This document shows positions 1-8,571 of a DNA stretch of 64,000 nucleotides, one piece after another. The stretch is from a bacterium (lineage in GTDB: Bacteria > Hinthialibacterota > Hinthialibacteria > OLB16). The stretch is taken from assembly GCA_022072055.1 (NCBI GenBank), contig JAJVIK010000007.1, forward strand, positions 310,001 to 374,000, given 5' to 3'. The translations under genes were made by a program, and so were the position numbers. Every line of letters begins with the position of its first letter. The stretch's first letter is position 1. A model generated the notes under the pieces. It was not told where the DNA came from. It did not search any database and saw only the letters and a program-made list of their open reading frames with translations.

Positions 1-38
1 TCCGGGTGGGAGCCGGGAGTTGCGCGCCCTTCCCGCGC

Positions 39-53
39 CTTGCCCTAGGCAAG
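39..53. other. Short inverted repeat upstream of the MBOAT gene
   Basis: CTTGCC and GGCAAG flank a CTA spacer. No T-run follows, so it is more likely an operator or the remnant of an upstream gene end than an intrinsic terminator. I see no gene in bases 1-126. Confidence 0.3.
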
Positions 54-126
54 AGGCCGGGTTATGCTGTCATGGATTCGTTGATCCCCCCTTCAGGCTG
101 TTTGTGAGGAGCCACACCCGCGTTCG

Positions 127-1548
127 ATGCTGTTCAACTCGATTACCTTTCTGATCTTCTTCGCGATTGTTCTCGCGCTCCATAACCTGCCGATATCCTG
201 GACCTGGCGCAAGGCCAATCTCCTGGTGGCCTCGTACATCTTCTATGCCGCCTGGAATCCCCCCTTCGTGGTGCTGCTCTGGATCACGAACCTGATCGAC
301 TGGTACGCGGCCTGGGCTTTGGGACGAACCGAGGGGGCGAAGGCCCGAAAAGTTCTGATTGTCATCAGCATGGCGGCGAACCTCGGACTCTTGGGGTTCT
401 TCAAATACGGGAATTTCATGCTGGAGAACTTCATCGAATTGGCCCACATGGTCGGGATCGAATACCACCCCGCGCCGTGGAGCATCATCCTTCCGATCGG
501 GATTTCCTTTTACACCTTCCACTCCATGTCCTACACGATTGATGTGTACCGTCGGAAATACAAACCCTGCGACTCGTTTCTCGATTTCGCGCTCTATGTC
601 GGTTTCTGGCCTGCGCTGGTGGCTGGACCGATCCTGCGCGCGGACCCGTTTCTGGAGCAGTGCCGGACCCCGCGCAAGGCCACCGCGAGGCAGTATGGCT
701 GGGGACTAACCCTTCTGACCCTCGGCCTCTTTTCGAAAACCATCCTGGCGGACTGGATCATGGGTCCGGTCTCCGATGATGTCTTCGCCAATGTGACGGG
801 GATGAGTTGTCTGGATGCTTGGGTGGGGGTGCTGGCTTTCTCGGGGCAGATCTACTTCGACTTCTCGGGATACTCCCTGTGCGCGATGGGAACCGCGATG
901 TGTCTCGGTTTCATGGTTCCCGACAACTTTCATTTTCCTTACGCCTCGATTGGTTTCTCGGATTTCTGGCGGCGCTGGCACATTTCGCTTTCCAGCTGGC
1001 TCCGGGATTACCTCTACATCACCCTGGGGGGAAATCGCGCGGGCCACCGCCGGACCTATGTGAACCTGATGCTGACTATGTTGCTCGGGGGTCTGTGGCA
1101 TGGAGCCTCCTGGAAGTTTGTGGTGTGGGGTGGATTGCATGGGGTGTATCTGGTTGTGGAGCGCCTGTTCCGGAGCCGCTGGGGTGAGACCTGGATGACC
1201 GAGACGCGCAGGCGCCAGATCGGTTTCGCCCTGCTCACCTATTTCCTCGTCCTGATCACCTGGGTGTTCTTCCGGGCCGCGAACCTTTCGGATTCCCTTT
1301 CGGTGCTCGCCACCATGTTCCTCGGAAGCGGAAACCCGATCTTCCTCCCGGACAATCAGATCCAGCGTGTCCTGCTGCTCACGGTCGGTCTGCTGGCGGC
1401 CCATTGGCTTCTCCGGGACTCGAATCTGGAGGCGGTGGCCGGGCGGCTGCGAGGATGGCAGGTTTCCGTGGCGCTCGCCGGACTTCTCTTAACCATGATT
1501 TTGAACGCCAGTGGGGATAGCCGTGGCTTCATCTATTTCCAATTCTAA
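127..1548 (+). CDS. MBOAT-family membrane O-acyltransferase (AlgI-like)
   Basis: A 473-residue polytopic membrane protein with the hallmarks of the AlgI/DltB branch of MBOAT enzymes: the FWRRWHISLSSWLRDY block (about residues 280-295) and the GGLWHGASW block with the catalytic-type histidine at about residue 325. These enzymes take an acyl group, usually acetyl, and pass it across the cytoplasmic membrane to an extracellular polysaccharide. The length is typical of AlgI. The 3' end overlaps the next gene, which encodes an SGNH-like protein, the usual partner in acylation systems. The acceptor polymer cannot be deduced. Confidence 0.88.
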   Translation: MLFNSITFLIFFAIVLALHNLPISWTWRKANLLVASYIFYAAWNPPFVVLLWITNLIDWYAAWALGRTEGAKARKVLIVISMAANLGLLGFFKYGNFMLENFIELAHMVGIEYHPAPWSIILPIGISFYTFHSMSYTIDVYRRKYKPCDSFLDFALYVGFWPALVAGPILRADPFLEQCRTPRKATARQYGWGLTLLTLGLFSKTILADWIMGPVSDDVFANVTGMSCLDAWVGVLAFSGQIYFDFSGYSLCAMGTAMCLGFMVPDNFHFPYASIGFSDFWRRWHISLSSWLRDYLYITLGGNRAGHRRTYVNLMLTMLLGGLWHGASWKFVVWGGLHGVYLVVERLFRSRWGETWMTETRRRQIGFALLTYFLVLITWVFFRAANLSDSLSVLATMFLGSGNPIFLPDNQIQRVLLLTVGLLAAHWLLRDSNLEAVAGRLRGWQVSVALAGLLLTMILNASGDSRGFIYFQF

Positions 1549-2581
1549 CTCACGGATTCCGAGCCTGCCGTATGGCCGCGCCTGGGCGCTGGCCTTCGGG
1601 CTGGTGGTCGGCTTACTGCTGCCCATGGAGGTCCTGGCGCGGCTGAATGGGTATCCCGGCGCGCCTAAAGACGACCCCGCGTTGTGGGCCTTGGCGCGCA
1701 GCCATGTGCGCGATGATGACCCCCACCAGGTGGTGCTGCTCGGCTCCTCCCGCATGCAGCTCGGCATCGACAGTTCGATCTTCGCCGAAACCCTGGGCAC
1801 CGATCCCCCGATCCAGCTCGCGATCGTGGGGAGCTCCCCGGTTCCTGTCCTGAAACACCTGGCCGAGAAATCCGGCTTCCAGGGGACGGTGCTGTGCGAG
1901 ATCTTCCCCGGAATCCATTTCAAGGCCGACAACCGACGTTCCCTGGCGCGCCCCAAGGAGTATCTGGAATTCTACGACAATCGGACCGCCACCGCCCTGT
2001 TGGAACGTCAACTCAAGCTTTGGGTGGAGCTCTCCTTTGCCTCGATGAACTCTCGGTTCCGACCCAGTCGGGTGCTCAAGAACTGGATTCGGACCGGCGA
2101 GCCTTTCCCGCCCAGCGCGATTGTCCACGCCGACCGCACGATTGACGCGGATTTCACCCGCGTGGATGACCGTCGCGAACGGGACGACACCGGGCAATAT
2201 GGTCCCCCCATGTCGCCCGAGCAGTTGGCCGCGGCGCTCCGGGAGATCGAGGCGGCGGTGTTGGCGATCCATGCCCGCGGAGGGCAAGTGGTGTTCACCC
2301 GCTTTCCAGCCGCCGACACTCAATATGAGGCCGAGGGGGGAATGTATCCTCGCTCGGTCTTCTGGGAGGGCCTTGGACGGATTCAGGGGGTTGCCACGAT
2401 CCATTTCACCGACTACCCCAGTCTGTCCCAGTTCACCGCCGCGGATGGCTCTCACCTGGATTTCCGAGTGGCGGAAGGTTTCTCACGGGAACTCGGGAAG
2501 ATTCTGGCGGACCGGGTTCCACGCTTCGCCAAGGCCTCCTCGGAGGGTCTCTCCCATGACGGCGCCGCTCCCGCGCCTTGA
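1511..2581 (+). CDS. SGNH-like membrane-anchored protein, partner of the MBOAT acyltransferase
   Basis: A 356-residue protein with one N-terminal hydrophobic segment (about residues 22-45) followed by an extracytoplasmic domain. LLGSSRMQLGIDSSIF (about residues 76-91) resembles the nucleophile block of SGNH folds, and DGSHLD near residue 316 resembles the C-terminal D-x-x-H block. It overlaps the MBOAT gene by 38 nt from a GTG start, which suggests translational coupling. By analogy with AlgJ/AlgX it would move acyl groups to a polysaccharide in the periplasm. The start is uncertain because the first 20 residues look non-structural. Family assignment is by motif only. Confidence 0.62.
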   Translation: MGIAVASSISNSNSRIPSLPYGRAWALAFGLVVGLLLPMEVLARLNGYPGAPKDDPALWALARSHVRDDDPHQVVLLGSSRMQLGIDSSIFAETLGTDPPIQLAIVGSSPVPVLKHLAEKSGFQGTVLCEIFPGIHFKADNRRSLARPKEYLEFYDNRTATALLERQLKLWVELSFASMNSRFRPSRVLKNWIRTGEPFPPSAIVHADRTIDADFTRVDDRRERDDTGQYGPPMSPEQLAAALREIEAAVLAIHARGGQVVFTRFPAADTQYEAEGGMYPRSVFWEGLGRIQGVATIHFTDYPSLSQFTAADGSHLDFRVAEGFSRELGKILADRVPRFAKASSEGLSHDGAAPAP

Positions 2582-2615
2582 GGATCGCGCCGGGGTGGAT
2601 TACCCTTAGGGTGAA

Positions 2616-3011
2616 ATGCGAACCATGGGACGAATCATCACGTCGGTCACCATCGAGAATCTCTTATCGCGTGATAAGAGGATCCACTGCGACGCGCTGG
2701 TGGACACGGGCGCCTCCCACATGACGCTCCCCTTGGCTTGGCGGGACCGATTGGGGGAGTTGGAGGAGGCGCGTCGCATTCGCCTTGAGATGGCGGACCA
2801 GACCACGTTGGAAGGCGTGGTCTGCGGGCCGGTCCGGCTTCAAATCACCGGGTTCGAGCCGGTCTTCAGTGAGGTCATCTTCGTGGACATGGTTCCGGAT
2901 GATGGGGACTATGAACCGCTGATCGGGTACATCCCCCTGGAGCAAAGCCAGGCCGCGGTGGACATGCTGGGGCACCGTTTGGTGCATGTCAAAAGACTGG
3001 ATCTGAAGTAA
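2616..3011 (+). CDS. Retropepsin-like clan AA aspartic protease
   Basis: A 131-residue protein with ALVDTGASHMTLP around Asp30, the D-T-G-A-S active-site signature of retroviral-type aspartic proteases, then alternating beta segments and an IGYIPLEQ segment near the C-terminus, where the family has its second glycine-rich psi loop. One aspartate per chain implies a homodimer. There is no signal peptide, so it should act in the cytoplasm. AGGGTGA upstream supports the ATG at 2616; a second ATG lies 9 nt later. The substrate is unknown, and neighbours do not suggest one. Confidence 0.72.
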   Translation: MRTMGRIITSVTIENLLSRDKRIHCDALVDTGASHMTLPLAWRDRLGELEEARRIRLEMADQTTLEGVVCGPVRLQITGFEPVFSEVIFVDMVPDDGDYEPLIGYIPLEQSQAAVDMLGHRLVHVKRLDLK

Positions 3012-3094
3012 CACCCCTCCCGGGAGCCGCTGCTCAGCCCCCCCCTCCTTCTTCTTCACTCCTCGCACCCTCCAAAATCCGTGAATTGGACTTG

Positions 3095-3124
3095 TTGACA
3101 GGTGCTACGTTTAGCGTTTACGAT
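3095..3124 (+). promoter_or_regulatory. Sigma70-type promoter for the PadR-permease pair
   Basis: TTGACA (3095-3100), an 18-nt spacer and TACGAT (3119-3124). The stretch also has partial repeats of TTTAGCGTTTACG type, possible operator half-sites for the adjacent regulator. Confidence 0.5.
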
Positions 3125-3155
3125 AGACGTAATACATTCAAGTGGGAAAAGGTTC

Positions 3156-3524
3156 ATGCACATCGACGACCAGAAACCCCTCCAACGTGAAATCCTGCTC
3201 GGGTTTTGGAAGGTCCACATCCTCCATCATGCCTGCGAGGGGGCTGTGGTGGGACAATGGATGCTCCAGGAGCTTCGTCACCACGGCTATGACATCAGTC
3301 CGGGGACTCTGTATCCGATCCTCCACAGGATGGAGCGCTTGGGGTGGCTGCGGAGCGAGGTGGAAGCCGGCGGCGGCCCCCGCGCCAAGCGCTCCTATTA
3401 CGCCACGGACAAGGGGCGATGTGTCCTGAGGACCGCTCAGGCGAAAGTTGCGGAGCTGGCCTGCGAGATCCTGCCAAGGCGAGAGGCTGCTCATCTCAGC
3501 GCCGGCCGCCGGAGGGGCGCCTGA
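3156..3524 (+). CDS. PadR-family transcriptional regulator
   Basis: A 122-residue winged-helix protein. GQWMLQELRHHGYDISPGTLYPILHRMERLGWL is the typical PadR recognition helix and wing, followed by RAKRSYYATDKG of the wing hairpin and a dimerising C-terminal helix. PadR proteins usually repress a neighbouring detoxification or transport gene. The ATG at 3156 has AAAAGG upstream and begins just before the conserved domain; upstream in-frame codons lie inside the promoter. Its stop overlaps the permease start as TGATG, so the two are co-translated and the permease is the probable target. Confidence 0.82.
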   Translation: MHIDDQKPLQREILLGFWKVHILHHACEGAVVGQWMLQELRHHGYDISPGTLYPILHRMERLGWLRSEVEAGGGPRAKRSYYATDKGRCVLRTAQAKVAELACEILPRREAAHLSAGRRRGA

Positions 3525-4315
3525 TGCCCCCCCTACTCTTCGTGGGCGCGGTGGCCTTTGCAGCCGCCGGATTGAGCTTCTTTTCCGGTTTCGGACTGGG
3601 GACAGTCCTGCTTCCCGTGTTTGCACTCTTCTTCCCCGCTGAGGTGGCCGTGGCCGCCACCGCTGTTGTCCATGCGGTGAACGGTTTCTTGAAGGTCTTG
3701 ATGGTGGGAAGTCACGCCGCCCCATCGGTGGTTCTCAGGTTCGGCCTTCCCTCGGTTCTCGCGGCTTTTGTCGGCGCGTCCGCGCTCGATTATGTCTCCC
3801 ATTTCGGGGTGCTCGCGACCTATTCGCTGGGTTCGAGAACCGCGGTTATCACTCCGCTCAAGGTGTTCCTCAGCGGCGCCATGTTTGTGTTCGCCTTGTT
3901 TGAGCTCTTGCCGCGCCTGCGTGAACTTCGATTCGATCGAAAGCACCTCGTTCTCGGCGGCGTTCTTTCAGGTCTCTTTGGGGGCTTCTCCGGTCACCAA
4001 GGGGCGCTCCGCTCGGCTTTTCTGACCAAAGTGGAAGGTTCCACCGAGGCTTTTGTCGGGACCACGGCGGTCATCAGCCTCATGGTCGATGTGACCCGCA
4101 TCGCGACGTACACGGCCGCGTTCTTGCCCTCGGATGGGGTCGGTCCGATTCACGCGGATGGTTGGAATCTTGTGCTCGCCGCCGTTGTCGGATCTTCTTG
4201 CGGGATTCTGCTGGCGCGACATTTTCTGGCGGCCATCACCATGCAGACGGTGCGGGCGTTAACCGGATTCCTACTGCTTGGGATCGCCGCCGCGCTGGGC
4301 ACGGGAGTTATTTGA
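3524..4315 (+). CDS. TSUP (TauE/SafE) family membrane permease
   Basis: A 263-residue hydrophobic protein with about eight membrane segments arranged as two halves. It begins with MPPLLFVGAVAFAAAGLSFFSGFGLGT, the glycine-rich first helix of the TauE/SafE family, and has a matching GLFGGFSGHQGALRS block in the second half. Family members export sulfite, sulfoacetate or other small organosulfur anions. The ATG overlaps the padR stop (TGATG) and is preceded by GGAGGGG. Substrate unknown; PadR control suggests induction by a small molecule. Confidence 0.78.
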   Translation: MPPLLFVGAVAFAAAGLSFFSGFGLGTVLLPVFALFFPAEVAVAATAVVHAVNGFLKVLMVGSHAAPSVVLRFGLPSVLAAFVGASALDYVSHFGVLATYSLGSRTAVITPLKVFLSGAMFVFALFELLPRLRELRFDRKHLVLGGVLSGLFGGFSGHQGALRSAFLTKVEGSTEAFVGTTAVISLMVDVTRIATYTAAFLPSDGVGPIHADGWNLVLAAVVGSSCGILLARHFLAAITMQTVRALTGFLLLGIAAALGTGVI

Positions 4316-4380
4316 ACTCGTCTGTCGCGCGCGAGTGGTCCGGGATGTATGTGAACAAGAGGGTAAGGAGGGCTTTCCCC

Positions 4381-4965
4381 ATGACCCACTCGACCAGATC
4401 CACCGGGGTCTTCTTGCTCGGACTCGTCCTCGGAGCGACGCTGGTTTCCGTGTTCCGCCTCCTTGAGCCGGACGACTCCTCTGTTTCCGTGTGGGCGGAA
4501 GAGAGACCGAGGGACCTCGATCCGATTTGGGTGGAGCGCGTCGGTCTCCTCGAAGGGAAGCTCCCCGGCCAATCTCACGCCATGATGGATGTAGCCTACC
4601 ATTTCGCCAATCTCTGGTTCGCCGCGCAAGCGGAAAACTGGCCACTGGCGGATTTCTATCTCCGGGAAACCCTGTCCCACCTCAAGTGGGCCGTTCGGAT
4701 CATCCCGATTCGGAAGGACCCCGAGGGAAATGATGTCGATTTGGGAGGGATCCTCGAGTCGATCGAGACCACGCATTTTGTCTGGATGAGCGATGCCATC
4801 GCCAAGAAGGAGAAAGTCCGCTTTGATGAGGTCTATCGCCTCACGGTGGAGGCGTGCCACGCCTGCCACAAAGCCTCCGGGAAACCTTATCTACGACCCC
4901 AGATGCCGGAAGCCCCTCCTGAGAAGATGATCCGATTCTCTCCGGATGCCGAGTGGCCCAAGTAG
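4381..4965 (+). CDS. Exported mono-haem c-type cytochrome-like protein
   Basis: A 194-residue protein with an N-terminal hydrophobic segment (about residues 8-24) and a single haem-binding CHACH site near residue 161. Its helical middle part (MMDVAYHFANLWFAAQAENWPLADFYL) recalls four-helix-bundle cytochromes. AAGGAGG lies 9 nt upstream of the ATG at 4381. An upstream ATG at 4345 in frame has no such site. It sits just before the 16-haem cytochrome, but a 273-bp gap with its own promoter separates them. Electron partner not deducible. Confidence 0.66.
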   Translation: MTHSTRSTGVFLLGLVLGATLVSVFRLLEPDDSSVSVWAEERPRDLDPIWVERVGLLEGKLPGQSHAMMDVAYHFANLWFAAQAENWPLADFYLRETLSHLKWAVRIIPIRKDPEGNDVDLGGILESIETTHFVWMSDAIAKKEKVRFDEVYRLTVEACHACHKASGKPYLRPQMPEAPPEKMIRFSPDAEWPK

Positions 4966-5123
4966 GAGTTCAAGGGAGGGAAACCAAGAGAGACCAGCGC
5001 GGGATTCTTGTCGTTGGACCGGAGGATGAGGCTGAAAGCAGCGGAGGATCCGTGACGCGGGGTAATCTGGAGTTACCCGCCAACTCTTCTCATGAATTCA
5101 GCGATCATCGCTCAAAACATGGA

Positions 5124-5153
5124 TTGCAAATTCCAGATAGTCCATGCTATTAT
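5124..5153 (+). promoter_or_regulatory. Sigma70-type promoter upstream of the multihaem cytochrome
   Basis: TTGCAA (5124-5129), an 18-nt spacer and TATTAT (5148-5153), about 85 nt before the likely start codon. The surrounding intergenic stretch is AT-richer than its neighbours. Confidence 0.45.
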
Positions 5154-5238
5154 ACGCTTTCTGTTTACGTGGAATCCCGCCCAATCCGATTGCCATTTGG
5201 ACCATTTGCGGCCCAAGGTTCTAGGAGGAGGTCAAGTC

Positions 5239-8200
5239 ATGCGGTATCTATCTGCGGTGGGGGGAGTTCGAAGCCTTGGAAGGAGGGTGCTTATCGGTGG
5301 TTTCCTCTCCTGTTTCACGCTCTTTCCTGTTTTCGCCATCGAAGGTGACGTCAATCTCGACGGGTTTGTGGACGCGGAGGACCTCCTCATGCTCCAGGAG
5401 AACTGGCACGAGGGCCTTGCGGAGGGGGCATTCTCCGGTTCCCAGAAATGCGCCGCCTGTCACGAGGAAATCTACCAGAAGTGGCGGAGTTCGCTCCATT
5501 CGCTGCTCTATCGCGATCCCTCCGATCCGAGAGCGTCCGTTCTTCCCCCGTGGAGTGGAGATGTCACGGTGAGTGGTGGGGGTCTCTCCCTCACGGCGAC
5601 CCTGGAGATGCGCGGGGCCAGCGAGTACTGGGCGGTGCTGCACTTCGCCGATGGCGACCGCGAATACCGCGTGGACCGCGTCCATGGCGGTTATCCCATC
5701 GACGAGAACGAGGACCCTCGGGCTCCGAACACGGCGGGGCACTCCAAATGGATCGGCAAACAGCGCTATCACACCAAGATCGCGGAGGCATACTACATCC
5801 TTCCGTTCCAATGGAATCCGGTTCCGAACCTGGATGGCCAAGGCAAAGGGTGGGGACTGGGGACGGACGAGTTCGGCTCAAGTCCGGACAGCGACGAAGA
5901 GAAGGCGGCCTGGGTGGGCTACAACCTGGCCCATTGGGTGGATGCCTCCGGAAACTTTGTTCTCAACCTGGTAACCCGCCCGGAGGAGCGCAACTGCGCG
6001 GGCTGCCACCAGGCGGGTGTCAAGCCCGAGTTCGACGCGGATTTGAACCAGTTCCAGCACCACGCGATTGAGCCCAATATCGCCTGTGAGAATTGCCATG
6101 GCCCCGGCGGCAAGCATATTGTTTCGCAGGACCCGGCCGATATCACAAACCCCGAAGAGCTGGCGGACATGTTCCGTCAGAGCGAAACTTGCGGCCAGTG
6201 CCATTCTCGCGGGGAGAGCATCGACCAGATCAATGGTCTCGCGTTGGAGTATCCTTACGCGGATGGACGGACATTCCGCCCAGGCGACAGCTTGGAGGAG
6301 TTCTACCACTTCGACCTCGCCGCCAATCAATGGCCGGATGGAACCGCGAAGAAACACCACCAGCAGTTTGAAGACTTCATGAAGAGCGGGCATTTCCCGA
6401 TGGTTCGTTGCTGGGACTGCCACGACCCGCATGGATCCGACTTTGAGCATGACCTGGTCGCCAGCGCCCGGGACAATGGCCTCTGCCTGCGCTGCCACGA
6501 ACAGTCATACAATTCGAGCGCCCACACTCACCACGACGCCCCGGCCAACAATAACGGCTTCCCGCGCTGCGTGGACTGCCACATGCCGCCCTTCCAGCCC
6601 TCCGGGGTGAATTTCGACATTCATGCCCACGTCTTCAAAGTGGCCCTTCCGCAAGGAACTCTCGACCACCAGGGAACTGGGTCCGGTCAGCCGAACGCGT
6701 GCGCGATTTGCCATCGTTCGGAGAATGGAGCGACGGACACCAATATTGGGGTATGGAACGCGGCTTCGGACATCACCATCGCGACCTACCTGGATGGATT
6801 TGCGGACACATGGTGGGGGGACTACCCGACTCCCACTCCGACGCCGGACCCGGTTGTCCCGACTCCGACACCGACCACCATTCCCAATTATCTCGGGTCC
6901 GCCCAATGCCTGACCTGTCACGCCAACGCGGGCATCGTGGACAGCGTGACACCGGCGGTTCAGTGGCAGAACAGCCTCCACGCCGCCATCTACCGCGACC
7001 CGGATAGCGCCGAGGCGGAGTTCTTGATCCCCTCCGCCAGCTGGACGGGAAACGTCTCGGTTTCGTCTACCGCCTCCGGGGTGGTTTACCGCGTGACCGC
7101 AACCTTGGAGATCCGCAACACCGATGAGCGCTGGTTTGTGGTCCACTTCGCGGATGGCGACCGTGAATACAAGGTGGATCGAGTCCACGGTGGGAAAGCG
7201 ATTCCCGGCAACGTCGACCCGCGCAACCCGAATCGTCCGGGCGGAACCCAATGGATCGGGAAGCAGCGCTACCAGACAGTCATCGGCGATTCGTTTTACA
7301 TCCTGCCGTTCCAGTACAACCCGACCGCCGACCTGGACAACAAACGGAAGGGATGGGTCGCCTATAACCCGAACAACTGGGTCACGGCCCAGGGGAATTA
7401 CGCCCTGAATCTGACCAACCGCGCGGAAGAGCGCAATTGCGCGGGTTGTCACCAGCAGGGGGTGCGGCCTGAGCTGGTATACAACAATATCCTGAGCGCA
7501 ACGCAATTCGACGCCCACGCGGTGGAGCCGAACATCGGCTGCGAGAATTGTCATGGTCCCGGCGGGAACCATCCCGCCCTGGCGTTCACTCAACCGCCAG
7601 GCAAACGTGGCATCATTGTTCCCAGCATGCTTGACAACCCCGCGCGCAGGCTCGAAGCCTGCGGGCAATGTCACGGACGCGGCAAGAGCGTGGGTGAACT
7701 CGGCGACTACGAACTGGAGTATCCCTACAACGGAGAGCGGACCTACATTCCGGGGGATGTATTGGCCGACTTCTACACGGACGGCGGCGGGGACTGGCCG
7801 GATGGCACCTCACGGCAGCATCACCAGCAGTACCTCGATTACCTCTTGAGCAAACACTGGACCGTGGCCAAGTTCGAGTGTTGGGAGTGCCATGACCCGC
7901 ACGGGAGCGACAACGAGCACGACCTGAAGACAACCGCGCGAGACAACAGCCTATGTCTGGAATGCCACCAGGCGGCCGATTACAACACCACTGAACACAC
8001 ACACCATTCGGGCAATCTGGCTGGCGGCAGCCCGCGGTGTGTGGATTGTCACATGGCGGCGGTCCAGAACTCCGGGGTCAATTACGACATCCACAACCAT
8101 CTCTTCCAGGTGTTGTTGCCCGAGCGGACCTTGGCCCATCAAGGAACCGCCAATGGCTCTCCGAACGCCTGCATGTTGTGTCACCGCAGTTTCGGCGGGT

Positions 8201-8361
8201 TCACCGAAACGGACGCGAGTAAGTGGAACGAGGCCAACGACATCAAGATCGCCACGCTCCTTGATGAGATCGTGAGGCAGTGGTGGCCCGGCGCCCTGGC
8301 CAAGGAAGCGCAAGACAAGGGCAAGATCAATGTGATTCTGGAAGATCAACTGGATCAGTGA
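5239..8361 (+). CDS. Exported 16-haem c-type cytochrome made of two octahaem repeats
   Basis: A 1040-residue protein with a signal peptide (about residues 1-33) and a dockerin-like stretch (GDVNLDGFVDAEDLLMLQENW). Eight CXXCH sites run from about residue 71, a Thr/Pro linker follows near residue 535, and eight more start at about residue 557. The two sets share order and flanking residues (NCAGCHQ, CENCHGPGG, CGQCH, CWDCHDPHGSD, CLRCHE, RCVDCHM, CHRS). The N-terminal part of each repeat (YWAVLHFADGDREYRVDRVHGG) is also duplicated. It probably carries electrons in the periplasm or at the surface. AGGAGGAGG lies upstream of the ATG at 5239. It resembles cytochrome c554/octahaem-type proteins, but the reaction is unknown. 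Confidence 0.85.
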   Translation: MRYLSAVGGVRSLGRRVLIGGFLSCFTLFPVFAIEGDVNLDGFVDAEDLLMLQENWHEGLAEGAFSGSQKCAACHEEIYQKWRSSLHSLLYRDPSDPRASVLPPWSGDVTVSGGGLSLTATLEMRGASEYWAVLHFADGDREYRVDRVHGGYPIDENEDPRAPNTAGHSKWIGKQRYHTKIAEAYYILPFQWNPVPNLDGQGKGWGLGTDEFGSSPDSDEEKAAWVGYNLAHWVDASGNFVLNLVTRPEERNCAGCHQAGVKPEFDADLNQFQHHAIEPNIACENCHGPGGKHIVSQDPADITNPEELADMFRQSETCGQCHSRGESIDQINGLALEYPYADGRTFRPGDSLEEFYHFDLAANQWPDGTAKKHHQQFEDFMKSGHFPMVRCWDCHDPHGSDFEHDLVASARDNGLCLRCHEQSYNSSAHTHHDAPANNNGFPRCVDCHMPPFQPSGVNFDIHAHVFKVALPQGTLDHQGTGSGQPNACAICHRSENGATDTNIGVWNAASDITIATYLDGFADTWWGDYPTPTPTPDPVVPTPTPTTIPNYLGSAQCLTCHANAGIVDSVTPAVQWQNSLHAAIYRDPDSAEAEFLIPSASWTGNVSVSSTASGVVYRVTATLEIRNTDERWFVVHFADGDREYKVDRVHGGKAIPGNVDPRNPNRPGGTQWIGKQRYQTVIGDSFYILPFQYNPTADLDNKRKGWVAYNPNNWVTAQGNYALNLTNRAEERNCAGCHQQGVRPELVYNNILSATQFDAHAVEPNIGCENCHGPGGNHPALAFTQPPGKRGIIVPSMLDNPARRLEACGQCHGRGKSVGELGDYELEYPYNGERTYIPGDVLADFYTDGGGDWPDGTSRQHHQQYLDYLLSKHWTVAKFECWECHDPHGSDNEHDLKTTARDNSLCLECHQAADYNTTEHTHHSGNLAGGSPRCVDCHMAAVQNSGVNYDIHNHLFQVLLPERTLAHQGTANGSPNACMLCHRSFGGFTETDASKWNEANDIKIATLLDEIVRQWWPGALAKEAQDKGKINVILEDQLDQ

Positions 8362-8408
8362 CCGAAGGAGCTCTTCCCGCGGACCGTTAATGGAAGAGCC
8401 GGATTTCC

Positions 8409-8444
8409 CCCCCAGCCGTTTTGAGAGAGACGGCTGGGGGTTTT
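8409..8444 (+). terminator. Intrinsic terminator after the multihaem cytochrome gene
   Basis: A perfect 11-bp stem (CCCCCAGCCGT with ACGGCTGGGGG), a 10-nt loop and TTTT. Confidence 0.85.
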
Positions 8445-8491
8445 CCGAGAATAACCGGCTGGCCGAAGCGTGCTCCGGTCCCCCCCTCTCC

Positions 8492-8520
8492 TTGACACCC
8501 GCCCCCCGCCCCGGTTTACT
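8492..8520 (+). promoter_or_regulatory. Sigma70-type promoter for the ABC ATPase gene
   Basis: TTGACA (8492-8497), a 17-nt C-rich spacer and TTTACT (8515-8520), about 50 nt before the ATG. Confidence 0.55.
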
Positions 8521-8571
8521 TTTCCACTGCCGAAGGGACGGTTCCATCGGAACAAGCAGAGGAGAGCGCAC

